NCBI GenBank assembly: GCA_963814915.1
Contig: CAWFEI010000005.1
Location: forward strand, 1-64,000
Reading direction: 5' to 3'
DNA: 64,000 nt
Source: VRUE01 sp963814915
GTDB lineage: Bacteria; Actinomycetota; Thermoleophilia; Solirubrobacterales; 70-9
Shown piece after piece: positions 55,499 through 63,430 of this stretch. Positions within the stretch are counted from its first letter, which is position 1. The number at the start of each line of letters is the position of its first letter. The notes below the pieces were generated by a model, which saw only the letters and a list, made by a program, of their open reading frames with translations, made no database searches and was not told where the DNA came from. Made by a program: the position numbers and the translations under genes.

Positions 55499-57040
55499 GT
55501 GTCCGAGGAGGAGCGAGGTGAGTCAGGCGGCGAGCGTGAGGATCTGGCCGATCTGCGCCGCCGCGCTGCGCTGACTCGCGACGAGGCGCGCCCGGATGCC
55601 GTGGAGCGCCGCCACGAGGCCGGCGGCCGGACGGCTCGCGAGAACATCGAGGACCTGGTCGATCCGGGCTCCTTCGTCGAGTACGGGCGCTTTGCGATCG
55701 CCGCCCAGCGGGGGCGGCGCGAGCTCGAGGACCTGATCGCGCGGACGCCGGCCGACGGGCTGATCGGCGGCACCGCGCGGGTCAACGGCGAGCTGTTCGG
55801 CGAGCGCGCCGCCTGCGCGGTCCTTTCTTACGACTACACGGTCCTCGCCGGCACGCAGGGGGCGCTCGGGCACCGCAAGAAGGACAGGCTGTTCGAGTTG
55901 ATCGAGCGGATGCGGCTGCCGGCAGTGCTCTACGCCGAGGGCGGGGGAGGGCGGCCCGGCGACACCGACTACCCCGTCGTCTCGGCGCTGGACACGCACG
56001 CGTTCGCCCTCTGGGCGCGACTGGCGGGGACGGTCCCGCGGATCGCCGTCGTCGCGGGGCGCTGCTTTGCCGGCAACGCGGTGCTCGCCGGGTGCTCGGA
56101 CCTGATCGTCGCGACCGAGAATTCCTCGCTCGGCATGGGCGGCCCGGCGATGATCGAGGGCGGCGGCCTCGGCAGGGTCGATCCCGACGAGGTCGGGCCG
56201 CTGGCGATGCAGGCCGGCAACGGCGTCGTCGATCTGGCCGTCGCCGACGAGGCGGAGGCGACCGCGGCGACGAAGTGCCTGCTGGCCTACTTCCAGGGCC
56301 CGACGCCGCCCGGCGAGGAGCCCGACCAGGCGGCGCTGCGCGAGATCGTGCCCGAGCGCGAGCGCCGCGCCTACCGGGTCGGCCCCGTCATCGAGACCCT
56401 CGCGGACGCAGGCACGGCCACCTTCCTGCGCGAGCGCTTCGCGCCGGAGATGACGACGGCGCTGGCGCGGATCGAGGGCCGCCCGCTCGGCTTCCTCGCC
56501 AACGACTCGATGCATGCCGCCGGGGCGATAACCGGCGCCGCTTCGGAGAAGGCGGCGGACTTCATCCGGCTCTGCGACTCCTTCGGCCTGCCGCTCGTCT
56601 CGCTGATCGACACGCCCGGCTTCATGGTCGGGCCGGAGGCGGAGGCGACGGGACTGGTGCGAAGCGCCGGGCGGATGTTGAACGGAGGCGCCGCGCTGCG
56701 CGTGCCGCTGATCGCCGTCGTGCTGCGCCGCGGCTACGGCCTCGGCGCCCAGGCGATGGCCGGCGGCAGCCTGCACGAGCCGCTGCTGACCGTCGCCTGG
56801 CCCAGCGCGCACCTCGGGCCGATGGGCCTGGAGGGGGCGGTGCGCCTGGCGCTGCGCAGGGAGCTGGAGGCGATCGAGGACGAGGCCGAGCGCGAGCAGC
56901 GCGTCCGCGACCTGACCGCGGCGGCGACCGAGAACGCCAAGGCGCTCAACGCGGCGACGCTGTTCGAGCTCGACGACGTGATCGACCCGGCTCAGACACG
57001 CGGGGTGATCGCCTCGACGTTGGCGGCGGCGAAGGTCTAA
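55499..57040 (+). CDS. acyl-CoA carboxylase carboxyltransferase-like protein
   Basis: 513 aa with both halves of a carboxyltransferase. ARENIEDLVDPGSFVEYGRF is the usual N-terminal block; VVAGRCFAGNAVLAGCSDLI and LGMGGPAMIEGGGLGRV form the first half; SLIDTPGFMVGPEAEATGLV and LRRGYGLGAQAMAGGSLHEP the second. It differs clearly from the paralogue at 46172-47692 (for instance RCFAGNAVLAGCSD in place of SAAGGAYIPAFCD), so its substrate is likely different. The first 25 residues are Glu/Arg-rich. The GTG start is 8 nt after the SDR stop. Confidence 0.82.
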   Translation: MSEEERGESGGEREDLADLRRRAALTRDEARPDAVERRHEAGGRTARENIEDLVDPGSFVEYGRFAIAAQRGRRELEDLIARTPADGLIGGTARVNGELFGERAACAVLSYDYTVLAGTQGALGHRKKDRLFELIERMRLPAVLYAEGGGGRPGDTDYPVVSALDTHAFALWARLAGTVPRIAVVAGRCFAGNAVLAGCSDLIVATENSSLGMGGPAMIEGGGLGRVDPDEVGPLAMQAGNGVVDLAVADEAEATAATKCLLAYFQGPTPPGEEPDQAALREIVPERERRAYRVGPVIETLADAGTATFLRERFAPEMTTALARIEGRPLGFLANDSMHAAGAITGAASEKAADFIRLCDSFGLPLVSLIDTPGFMVGPEAEATGLVRSAGRMLNGGAALRVPLIAVVLRRGYGLGAQAMAGGSLHEPLLTVAWPSAHLGPMGLEGAVRLALRRELEAIEDEAEREQRVRDLTAAATENAKALNAATLFELDDVIDPAQTRGVIASTLAAAKV

Positions 57041-57054
57041 CTGCCCTGGAGGAG

Positions 57055-57125
57055 AGCGGCGGACGGGAATCGAACCCGCGTCATCAGCTTGGAAGGCTGA
57101 GGCTCTACCGTTGAGCTACCGCCGC
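57055..57125 (-). tRNA. tRNA-Gly (anticodon UCC)
   Basis: On the minus strand: acceptor GCGGCGG/CCGCCGC, anticodon stem-loop TCAGC-CTTCCAA-GCTGA (anticodon TCC) and T-arm GCGGG-TTCGATT-CCCGT. It lies just after the carboxylase gene, on the opposite strand. Confidence 0.93.
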
Positions 57126-57202
57126 GTGTGCGAGTCCTCTACCGCGCGCGACCCGCGACGCCTCGACAGTTTGCCGCAATCCGTCAGAATGCGGAACAGC
57201 CA

Positions 57203-57276
57203 CGGGGAGTGGCGCAGTCTGGTAGCGCACTCGGCTGGGGGCCGAGCGGTCGCAGGTTCAAATCCTGTCTCCCCGA
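57203..57276 (+). tRNA. tRNA-Pro (anticodon GGG)
   Basis: Acceptor CGGGGAG/CTCCCCG with discriminator A; anticodon stem-loop CTCGG-CTGGGGG-CCGAG; T-arm GCAGG-TTCAAAT-CCTGT. It is divergent from tRNA-Gly, 77 bp away. Confidence 0.94.
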
Positions 57277-57437
57277 TATAGACAACAACATCCAATTCAT
57301 CTGAGATGCTCGGGCGTATGGCCGAGGGGGGCAGTAAGGCAGGGTTCAGGATCGCTGGAGTCGATTGCGGCTCCGGCAATCGAGAAGAGGTCTTGGTCGT
57401 CCGCGCGGCGGATCTGGCGCTCGGTCCCATCGGCCTT

Positions 57438-57443
57438 TAGGCT
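57438..57443 (+). promoter_or_regulatory. -10 box TAGGCT
   Basis: Six nucleotides before the ATG at 57450; GGAA in the spacer is too close to act as a ribosome binding site. Confidence 0.45.
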
Positions 57444-57449
57444 GGAACG

Positions 57450-57725
57450 ATGAGCCGCAAGAGCTTCACCGCCGAAGAAGCACGTCGGGTTGGCAAGCAG
57501 ATCGGCATCGATTGGTCATCCGCTCCATTCGAAGTGGACGAATTCCGGGCGGGAATGGATGTGGAGCTCGAGCACGGGGCCCATGACCTCTCCACCAATG
57601 TCACCGACGACGACGCGGTCGTGACCGGCAAGATCGCACTGGCCCATCTTAACGAGCTCCCGGACTACTACGTCCGCCTGGAGAAGATGGAGGAAGAGGC
57701 CGAGCGGGAAAGTAATTCGGCGTGA
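57450..57725 (+). CDS. DUF5661-like small conserved protein
   Basis: 91 aa, acidic and soluble. FTAEEARRVGKQIGIDWSSA and FRAGMDVELEHGAHDLSTNV, then TGKIALAHLNELPDYYVRLE, match the DUF5661 pattern, in which the ELEHG...TNVTDDD stretch is the most conserved part. The family is found widely in environmental bacteria and phage-like contexts without a known function. Confidence 0.72.
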   Translation: MSRKSFTAEEARRVGKQIGIDWSSAPFEVDEFRAGMDVELEHGAHDLSTNVTDDDAVVTGKIALAHLNELPDYYVRLEKMEEEAERESNSA

Positions 57726-57759
57726 AACGGAATGGTTTCGAGGCAGACGGAGGCACGAG

Positions 57760-58137
57760 ATGCAGAGCTGGGACCTAAAGGCAGTCGAAGCGGAGCCGCA
57801 CCAGCCGCAGATCCTCGCCTCGGCTGAGGACGCACGGACCATCGTGCTGCATCTTCCGACCGGGGAGGAGCTGCAGGAGCACGAGGTGCATGAGCGCGCG
57901 CGGGTGGTCGTCATCGATGGCGAGGTCGACGTCACCGCCCCTGGTGAGGAGGCTGTCACGGCAAGTGCCGGCCACCTCTTCGAGTTCGACCCCGCCGAGC
58001 GCCACACGATTGCCGCGCGGTCCGATGCCCGCCTTCTGCTGATCCTCACTCCGTGGCCCGGCGACGGCCATCCAGGCGCGATGACGCTCGAGCAGAAGGC
58101 CGAAGCGCGCCGGCGCGCCCAACGCCATCAGGCTTGA
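57760..58137 (+). CDS. cupin-domain protein
   Basis: 125 aa. The beta-barrel motif 1 region is LPTGEELQEHEVHERARVVV, where EHEVHERA supplies the usual His/Glu positions; motif 2 is AGHLFEFDPAERHTI with one His. Some metal ligands differ from the classic pattern, so it may bind a small molecule without metal. The last 25 residues form a charged helix. It starts 34 bp after the DUF5661-like gene and may share its transcript. Confidence 0.75.
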   Translation: MQSWDLKAVEAEPHQPQILASAEDARTIVLHLPTGEELQEHEVHERARVVVIDGEVDVTAPGEEAVTASAGHLFEFDPAERHTIAARSDARLLLILTPWPGDGHPGAMTLEQKAEARRRAQRHQA

Positions 58138-58381
58138 TCGCGCGGCGCCGGCCCGGCCAGGCACGATGCAAGGCGCGGATTCGCGCCGACGCCTTATGGT
58201 TCAAATACCGTCCGGTTAGGCCGATTCTCCAGAGCCCGCGTGGGAAGCGGGCCTTGGGGTTTCTGGTCGGTCCGTCGGCGCTGAACTGACCTTGTGGTAC
58301 CCAGCTTTGGACCGGAAAGCGCTTACGCATTCCGGCTGGGCTCCAACTACCCGATATCTGGGAACCTCCGCCCCTGATCCG
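58138..58381. other. 244-bp intergenic stretch between convergent genes
   Basis: I see no gene. GCCCGC (58234-58239) and GCGGGC (58247-58252) form a 6-bp stem with a 7-nt loop that may help terminate transcription. A GGTTCAAATACC stretch at 58199-58210 looks like a lone tRNA T-arm, but no other tRNA part surrounds it. Confidence 0.35.
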
Positions 58382-58744
58382 CTAGCCGACGAACCCCTGC
58401 AGCCACCAGATCCGGCTCTTGCCCTTCTTGCAGGTCACCTTGTAGAACGGCGGTTCCACCGACTTGGGGTTGAAGTAGCAGCGCCACTTGCCGACCTTGA
58501 CCGTCTTGCCGGGCTGAGGATCGGCTTGGTAGGTCTTGGCGACTCGGCGGGCGGTCTTGCAGTTGCTGCCCTTCGCCTTGATCTTCGTCGCGGAGCCGTT
58601 GTTGCCGCAGCCCTTGGCGGCTGCCGGCGAAGTGGGCGCCAAGGCCAGCATCGCCAGGACGCTCGTGGTGAACAGCGCCGCGGCGAGGGCCGTCTGGCGC
58701 CGCCATCCGGTAATCGCATCGGTTCGCCCGGTGAATGCGCTCAT
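58382..58744 (-). CDS. small secreted protein with paired cysteines, function unknown
   Basis: 120 aa. The signal peptide covers about residues 1-43 (TALAAALFTTSVLAMLALAP; cleavage near PAAAKG). The mature part is small, basic, Lys-rich and has four Cys residues (GCGNN, NCKTA, WRCYF, TCKKG) that could make two disulfides. A good GGAGGA ribosome binding site precedes the ATG at 58744. It is divergent from another small secreted protein gene. No family was recognised. Confidence 0.65.
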   Translation of the reverse strand: MSAFTGRTDAITGWRRQTALAAALFTTSVLAMLALAPTSPAAAKGCGNNGSATKIKAKGSNCKTARRVAKTYQADPQPGKTVKVGKWRCYFNPKSVEPPFYKVTCKKGKSRIWWLQGFVG

Positions 58745-58858
58745 CGATTCCTCCGTTTGTTCAGGTATCCGGCCACCTGGCCACCCCGTCCCGAACGGGG
58801 CGGTTGGATCATAGGGGCGCAGAGCGGTCCCGGACAATTCTGTTCGGGCGGCGTTTGG

Positions 58859-58864
58859 TAGCTT
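58859..58864 (+). promoter_or_regulatory. -10 box TAGCTT
   Basis: Seven nucleotides before the GTG at 58872. Confidence 0.45.
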
Positions 58865-58871
58865 CCCGGCC

Positions 58872-59363
58872 GTGCTCGGTGCTCGTCCGCATCCCCTCAG
58901 GCGACCGCTCGCTGCCGTGATCGTCGCGCTCGCGACCATCACCCTGATGGTCGCGTTCGTCGAGCAGGCGTCCGCCTACTCGAAGCCACCAGGCGGTAAG
59001 TGGAACTTCCAGAACCTCTTCGAAGACACGAAGCGGGGGGCGCTGTCGCTCTCGCGCAGCGGTTCGAAGGTGATCAATCTGGTGCTGGTGCCCGGGACGG
59101 ATGAAATCGACGCGTGCGGCAAGGAGCCGATTCGGCTCAAGAGCCGACCGGCGGTCGTCTCGTTCCGCAAGGCCGGCGGCCGCTATGCCGTCGCCAACCT
59201 CAAGCACGGGCTCTTCGTCGGCAAGCCGCTGACCTTCAAGCAGGGCAAGCGGAGATTTCGCGCCCGGCTCGAACTGCTGTGGGACGAGACCGGCCGGCTG
59301 ATGTTTACCGGACAGTTCGACCGTGGCAACTGCCACCTCAGCTTCTTCGCCCGCAAGGGCTAA
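58872..59363 (+). CDS. small secreted protein, function unknown
   Basis: 163 aa. A membrane-spanning signal segment, LAAVIVALATITLMVAFVEQ (about residues 13-32), precedes a basic, beta-rich domain with two Cys residues (IDACGKE and RGNCHLS) likely to form a disulfide. SRPAVVSFRKAGGRYAVANL and RLELLWDETGRLMFTGQFDR are the most ordered parts. The mature sequence resembles in style, but not clearly in sequence, the secreted protein at 28556-29251. Its stop overlaps the convergent UbiA-like gene by 4 bp. Confidence 0.65.
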   Translation: MLGARPHPLRRPLAAVIVALATITLMVAFVEQASAYSKPPGGKWNFQNLFEDTKRGALSLSRSGSKVINLVLVPGTDEIDACGKEPIRLKSRPAVVSFRKAGGRYAVANLKHGLFVGKPLTFKQGKRRFRARLELLWDETGRLMFTGQFDRGNCHLSFFARKG

Positions 59364-60112
59364 GCGCGGATCGCCAGCAGGGCGACAGCCAGCAGTGGGA
59401 CGGCAACCGAGAGCGCCTTCAGGGCTCCGTCGAGGGGCGCCGAGAGCCCGTCGGCGCTCAGGCGCCTGACCGTGCCGTCGGCGAGATGCTGCTCACCTTC
59501 GAGCGCAACGGTCCTGCGCCGCAGCTGCCTCACCGGAGTCGAAAGCCGGCGCTGGGCGGTGACGAGAAAGAAGCAGGCGAGCACCGCGGCTGCGGCGGCG
59601 ACCGCTTCCGTCGCCGAGTGGACACCGAGCGAGTTCACCCACCAACCGGTGAACGAGGAAAAGCCCGCCCAGGAGGCGGCGAGCCAGAAGTCGGTGTGGA
59701 AGCGGCCACCGAACCACTCGAGGTTGTAGGCGGGGGCGATGAACGCGCCGAACAGGATCAGCGGGATCAGGGTGGGGGAGACGATGATCACCCCGGCGAT
59801 GCCGATCGCCAGCGCCCCGCCGAGGCCGCCGACCGAGAGCGCGATCAGCGCCCGCCGCGAGAGCCGTGTGCCGAGCGGACGGCCGTGCAGCTCGTCCATG
59901 GCATGAGCGCCGACACCGACCGCCAGGAAGAATGCCGCGATCGCCGCCGCCAGCCGACCGGCGTAGATGTGCGGTGCCATTGCCGCTCCGATCGCCACGT
60001 TGCTGACGTGCCAGAGGGTGTATGGCGGGTGCAGCACGGTGACCAGATCCCGCCAGCCACCGTCGGGGGCCATGGCGTAGAAGGCGGCGCGCCGCTCTCG
60101 CTCAGGCTGCAA
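59360..60112 (-). CDS. UbiA-superfamily-like membrane protein
   Basis: 250 aa with seven to nine hydrophobic segments. VGAHAMDELHGRPLGTRLSR lies where UbiA prenyltransferases carry their first Asp-rich motif, and IAPAYNLEWFGGRFHTDFWL where the second would be, but neither has the full (N/D)DxxD pattern. It may therefore be a relative with changed chemistry. It overlaps a UbiE/MenG-like methyltransferase gene by 11 bp, which suggests a quinone or other prenyl-lipid pathway. Confidence 0.55.
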   Translation of the reverse strand: MQPERERRAAFYAMAPDGGWRDLVTVLHPPYTLWHVSNVAIGAAMAPHIYAGRLAAAIAAFFLAVGVGAHAMDELHGRPLGTRLSRRALIALSVGGLGGALAIGIAGVIIVSPTLIPLILFGAFIAPAYNLEWFGGRFHTDFWLAASWAGFSSFTGWWVNSLGVHSATEAVAAAAAVLACFFLVTAQRRLSTPVRQLRRRTVALEGEQHLADGTVRRLSADGLSAPLDGALKALSVAVPLLAVALLAIRA

Positions 60113-60833
60113 CCGTGCCCCAGATGACGACGCCGCCGCCGAGGCTCATTCGCCTGACGGAGACTCGCTCGATCCCCGCTGATTCCCAGAGCTCGACCTG
60201 CTCTTGCAGGGGATGGGCGCGGTAGAAGCCCTCGATGCTGGGGCCGAGGAAGGCCCCCGCCTCGTACCAGCCGCGAGAGACGAGACGGCCCAGTGCCGGC
60301 AGGCCGACGCGTGTGTAGAGGCGCCAGAGCCAAAACCAGGCACCGGAGGGGACGCAGAACTCGAGGCTGGAGACGCGGCCGCCGGGCTTCACGACCCGCG
60401 TCAACTCTCGCAGGGTAGCTGCCGGATCCTCGACGTAGCGCAGCAGATAGGTGAAGGTGAGGTGGTCGAATTCGCTATCGGCAAAAGGCAGGCTCTCGGC
60501 TTCGGCTTCGATCAAGCTGACCCGCCCCGCCAGGCGCGGATTCGCTTTGACCCGCGCCCGCGCCCGTTCGAGCATCGCCGCACTCTGGTCGAGCCCGACG
60601 ACGCGGCAGCCCCAGCGCTCGACCAGGGCGGCGCTGACAAGGCCGGTACCGCACGCGACGTCGAGTACGCGATCGTCGGGACTCGCCCCGACGTTTTTGA
60701 CAGCCGCAGTTCGCCAGCGGGGATCCTGAAAGAGACTGAACGCCGCGGCGACCCGGTCGTAGCTGCGTGGCAGCTTCGAGAACATCTCCAGCGCGTGCTC
60801 CTTGCGCGGAGCAGTCATCGCGGCCATGGCCAA
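60102..60833 (-). CDS. UbiE/MenG-like SAM-dependent methyltransferase
   Basis: 243 aa. FSKLPRSYDRVAAAFSLFQD is the UbiE-type N-terminus, DDRVLDVACGTGLVSAALVE (about residues 52-71) the SAM motif I, and VVGLDQSAAMLERAR motif II; LPFADSEFDHLTFTYLLRYV and LTRVVKPGGRVSSLEF follow in order. The family methylates demethylmenaquinone or ubiquinone precursors. Membership fits, but a second role on another prenylated ring is possible given the atypical UbiA-like partner. Confidence 0.8.
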   Translation of the reverse strand: MAMAAMTAPRKEHALEMFSKLPRSYDRVAAAFSLFQDPRWRTAAVKNVGASPDDRVLDVACGTGLVSAALVERWGCRVVGLDQSAAMLERARARVKANPRLAGRVSLIEAEAESLPFADSEFDHLTFTYLLRYVEDPAATLRELTRVVKPGGRVSSLEFCVPSGAWFWLWRLYTRVGLPALGRLVSRGWYEAGAFLGPSIEGFYRAHPLQEQVELWESAGIERVSVRRMSLGGGVVIWGTVAA

Positions 60834-60883
60834 AGCCTCGCAGACCTTCCCCGGTTGACGCCGAGGCCGTGGCCGTGCGCCGC

Positions 60884-61138
60884 TCAGCGCAGCTCGTCGA
60901 GCGAGGTGACCTCGACGTCGAACGGTTCGTCAGCGGAGCGGCGGCGACGGTATGGGGAGACCGTTACCCGATGGACCTCGCCGCAGGTGCAGGGGACCTC
61001 GATCGGGCTCGTGTCGGAGGATGGGTCGGTGTCGACCTTGAGCCGCCGCAGCTGGCCAGTCGGCTTGCAGCCGAAGGAGATGACCCAGCCGTAGTCCTCG
61101 CGCTCGGCGCGTTTTTTCTGGTGGGGTCGCGGCGGCAT
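60884..61138 (-). CDS. small protein with a CxCG zinc-ribbon half-motif, function unknown
   Basis: 84 aa. ISFGCKPTGQLRRLKVDTDP and VPCTCGEVHRVTVSPYRRRR place one Cys near residue 24 and a C-T-C-G-E-V-H group near residue 50, enough for a possible single zinc site. The rest is basic, then acidic (FDVEVTSLDELR). It is a stand-alone leftward gene and no family was recognised. Confidence 0.55.
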   Translation of the reverse strand: MPPRPHQKKRAEREDYGWVISFGCKPTGQLRRLKVDTDPSSDTSPIEVPCTCGEVHRVTVSPYRRRRSADEPFDVEVTSLDELR

Positions 61139-61223
61139 CGCGGCCTATCCTTTCACCCTGACGGCTTCCAGCACTGACCGATTCCCGCGATCGCCATTCG
61201 CCGGAGGGTGGGGCCGTTCGCGC

Positions 61224-62390
61224 TCAGTAGGGCGCACCGACTGCCTTCGCCCAGCCTTGGTCGACGTGTAGCTGCCCCTGCGCGTCGGTGTCGACGATCG
61301 TCACCGTCGCCGGCTGACGGTTGCCGTTCCTCGGGTCGATCGTCACCGAGCCGGTCCAGCCCGGCCAGTCCCTGACCGCGTCGAGGGCCTTGCTCAGCTT
61401 GGCCGTCGTCGTCTCGCCCGCTTCTTCGGCGCCGTCGGCGAGGAAGTTCACCGAGTCGTAGGTGTAGGGGCTCCAGGTGCCTGGTTCGGAGCCGAACTCG
61501 TCTTCGTATTCGCCGACCAGGGCGCCCGCGCCAGCGAAGTCCTGTGGCGCGGGCACGCCGACCACCGGGCAGGCCTGCGCCGCAGCGATGCCGGCGGTTT
61601 CGACAAAGCCCGTGTCATAGGAGGCGTAGTCGGCGATGCACTGCGCTTCCACCTGGTCTTCGTCCATCTCTTTGGCGATCAGGCCGCCCTCGGGGAAGTA
61701 GACGGCCGCGTAGATCACATCCGGCTTGGTCGCCGCGAGCTTTTCGACCACGTCGGTGTAGGACTTCTTGCCGGGCTGCACCTTTTCGTAAGCGGTCACT
61801 TCAGCGCCCGATTCTTCGAGCGATTCCTTCAAGGCCTTGGAGACCGAGACGGTGTAGTTCTGGGTCGGGTCGTAGGCGATAGCGACCTTCTTCGCCCCGA
61901 GCCAGCCGGTCAGCGCTTCCGATGCGACCGGGGCGATCTGGTAGGTCATCGGCTGCAGGGTGAAGCCGAGGCCGTTGGTCGACTGGTCGGAGGTCAGGCG
62001 CACCGGCGTCAGGCCGGCCTTGATGTAGAGGGGCAGGGTCTCGACGCCGACCCCGGAGTTGTAGGGGCCGACGATCCCGTCGAGGCCCTCCGCGATCGCC
62101 GCCTTGGCGGCCTTGACCCCGGTAGCCGGATCCGCGGCGTCGTCGATCGGCACCACCTCGACCTGCTTGCCGAGGATCCCGTCGCCTTCGTTGAGCTTGG
62201 TGACCGCCAGTTCGGCGCCCTTGAGCATCCCTTCGCCGAGCACGGACTGTTCGCCGGAGAGCGGCGCCTCGACGCCGAGCCGGAAAGTGTCAGTTTCCTT
62301 TTCGTCGGAGCTGGAGCCCCCGCAGCCCACCGCGACGAGCGCGAGCACAGCGAGGACGAGGGCGGCGGCGCTGCCGATCCGGTTTTTCAT
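61224..62390 (-). CDS. branched-chain amino-acid type ABC substrate-binding lipoprotein
   Basis: 388 aa. Signal peptide with lipobox LVAVGC (Cys about residue 23), then a Ser/Glu linker and a type I periplasmic-binding fold: FRLGVEAPLSGEQSVLGEGM, GIVGPYNSGVGVETLPLYIK, LTPVRLTSDQSTNGLGF and KVAIAYDPTQNYTVSVSKAL. The fold serves branched-chain amino acids, amides or urea. No livHMGF genes lie beside it in this window. GAGGG precedes the ATG as a ribosome binding site. Confidence 0.87.
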   Translation of the reverse strand: MKNRIGSAAALVLAVLALVAVGCGGSSSDEKETDTFRLGVEAPLSGEQSVLGEGMLKGAELAVTKLNEGDGILGKQVEVVPIDDAADPATGVKAAKAAIAEGLDGIVGPYNSGVGVETLPLYIKAGLTPVRLTSDQSTNGLGFTLQPMTYQIAPVASEALTGWLGAKKVAIAYDPTQNYTVSVSKALKESLEESGAEVTAYEKVQPGKKSYTDVVEKLAATKPDVIYAAVYFPEGGLIAKEMDEDQVEAQCIADYASYDTGFVETAGIAAAQACPVVGVPAPQDFAGAGALVGEYEDEFGSEPGTWSPYTYDSVNFLADGAEEAGETTTAKLSKALDAVRDWPGWTGSVTIDPRNGNRQPATVTIVDTDAQGQLHVDQGWAKAVGAPY

Positions 62391-62424
62391 CGGCCGACCC
62401 TCTCATGCCGGGCGGTCGTGGCGC

Positions 62425-62430
62425 TAGGGT
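62425..62430 (+). promoter_or_regulatory. -10 box TAGGGT
   Basis: Six nucleotides before the GTG at 62437. Confidence 0.45.
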
Positions 62431-62436
62431 CTTTGC

Positions 62437-63366
62437 GTGGAAGCGCCCAGCTTCGAGGCACACGAGGTCGACCTGCACGGCCACCGGGCCGTCTACCGGG
62501 TCGCCGGCAGCGGCCCGACGGTTGTGCTGATCCACGGCATGATCAACTCCTCGCGTCATTGGGAGGCTGTGGCCGAGCGGCTCGCGGGCTCCCACCGCGT
62601 CGTCGCGCCTGACCTGATCGGGCACGGCGATTCGGCGACTCCGCGTGGCGACCACTCGCTCGGCGCCCATGCGGCCAGCATCCGCGACCTGCTGACCACG
62701 ATCGGGGTCGAGCGGGCGACGATCGTCGGCCACTCGCTCGGCGGCGGCGTGGCGATGCAGTTCTTCTACCAATTCCCCCAGCGCACCGAGCGCCTGGTGC
62801 TCGTCTCCAGCGGCGGCCTCGGCCGCGAGGTAAGCCCGCTGCTGCGCGGCGCCGCCCTGCCCGGCGCCTCGCCGCTGCTGCGCCTCGCGGCCCAGCGGCG
62901 GCTGGTCGACGCGATCGAGATGGCCGGGGGGCGGCTGCGCGCCCGCGGCAGCTCCAAGGGCGTCTACCTCGAGGCGGTGGCGCGGGCTCTGCGCCCGCTG
63001 CAGGAGCCCGGCTCGCGCCGCGCCTTCCTACAGACGCTGCGCGCCGTGATCGACGTTCACGGCCAGCACGTCAGCGCCACCGACCGGCTCTACCTGCTCG
63101 GCGACATGGCGACGTTGATCGTCTGGGGCGAGCGCGACCGCACGATCCCGATCGAGCATGGCCGCGCCGCTCACGAGGCGATCCCGCACTGCCGCTTCGA
63201 GAGCCTGCCGCGCGCCGCGCACTTCCCGCACCTGGAAGACCCCGAGGGGCTGGCAACCGTGCTCGCCGACTTCCTCGCGACGACCGCGCCGGTTCGCATC
63301 GACGACTCCGAATGGGCAGCGGTGATCGCTCAGCAGGCGAAGCGGCGCCTGCGCGCCGTCGCCTGA
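62437..63366 (+). CDS. alpha/beta-hydrolase
   Basis: 309 aa. VVLIHGMINSSRHWEAVAER is the HG oxyanion region, ATIVGHSLGGGVAMQFFYQF the nucleophile elbow with Ser in GHSLG (about residue 100), LIVWGERDRTIPIEHG the acidic residue strand and PRAAHFPHLEDPEG the catalytic His. All three triad residues are present. It may be a lipase, esterase or haloperoxidase-like enzyme; substrate unknown. Confidence 0.88.
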   Translation: MEAPSFEAHEVDLHGHRAVYRVAGSGPTVVLIHGMINSSRHWEAVAERLAGSHRVVAPDLIGHGDSATPRGDHSLGAHAASIRDLLTTIGVERATIVGHSLGGGVAMQFFYQFPQRTERLVLVSSGGLGREVSPLLRGAALPGASPLLRLAAQRRLVDAIEMAGGRLRARGSSKGVYLEAVARALRPLQEPGSRRAFLQTLRAVIDVHGQHVSATDRLYLLGDMATLIVWGERDRTIPIEHGRAAHEAIPHCRFESLPRAAHFPHLEDPEGLATVLADFLATTAPVRIDDSEWAAVIAQQAKRRLRAVA

Positions 63367-63417
63367 ACTGCGCCCTGGCCGGTTCCCAAGGGCGAACCGG
63401 AGCCCTGAGCCCGACCG

Positions 63418-63423
63418 TATACT
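63418..63423 (+). promoter_or_regulatory. -10 box TATACT
   Basis: Seven nucleotides before the ATG at 63431 and one of the closest matches to TATAAT in the window. Confidence 0.5.
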
Positions 63424-63430
63424 CGCCACG

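Noticed and set aside
58199..58210. A T-arm-like GGTTCAAATACC suggesting another tRNA
   Set aside because: No acceptor, D or anticodon arms can be folded around it.
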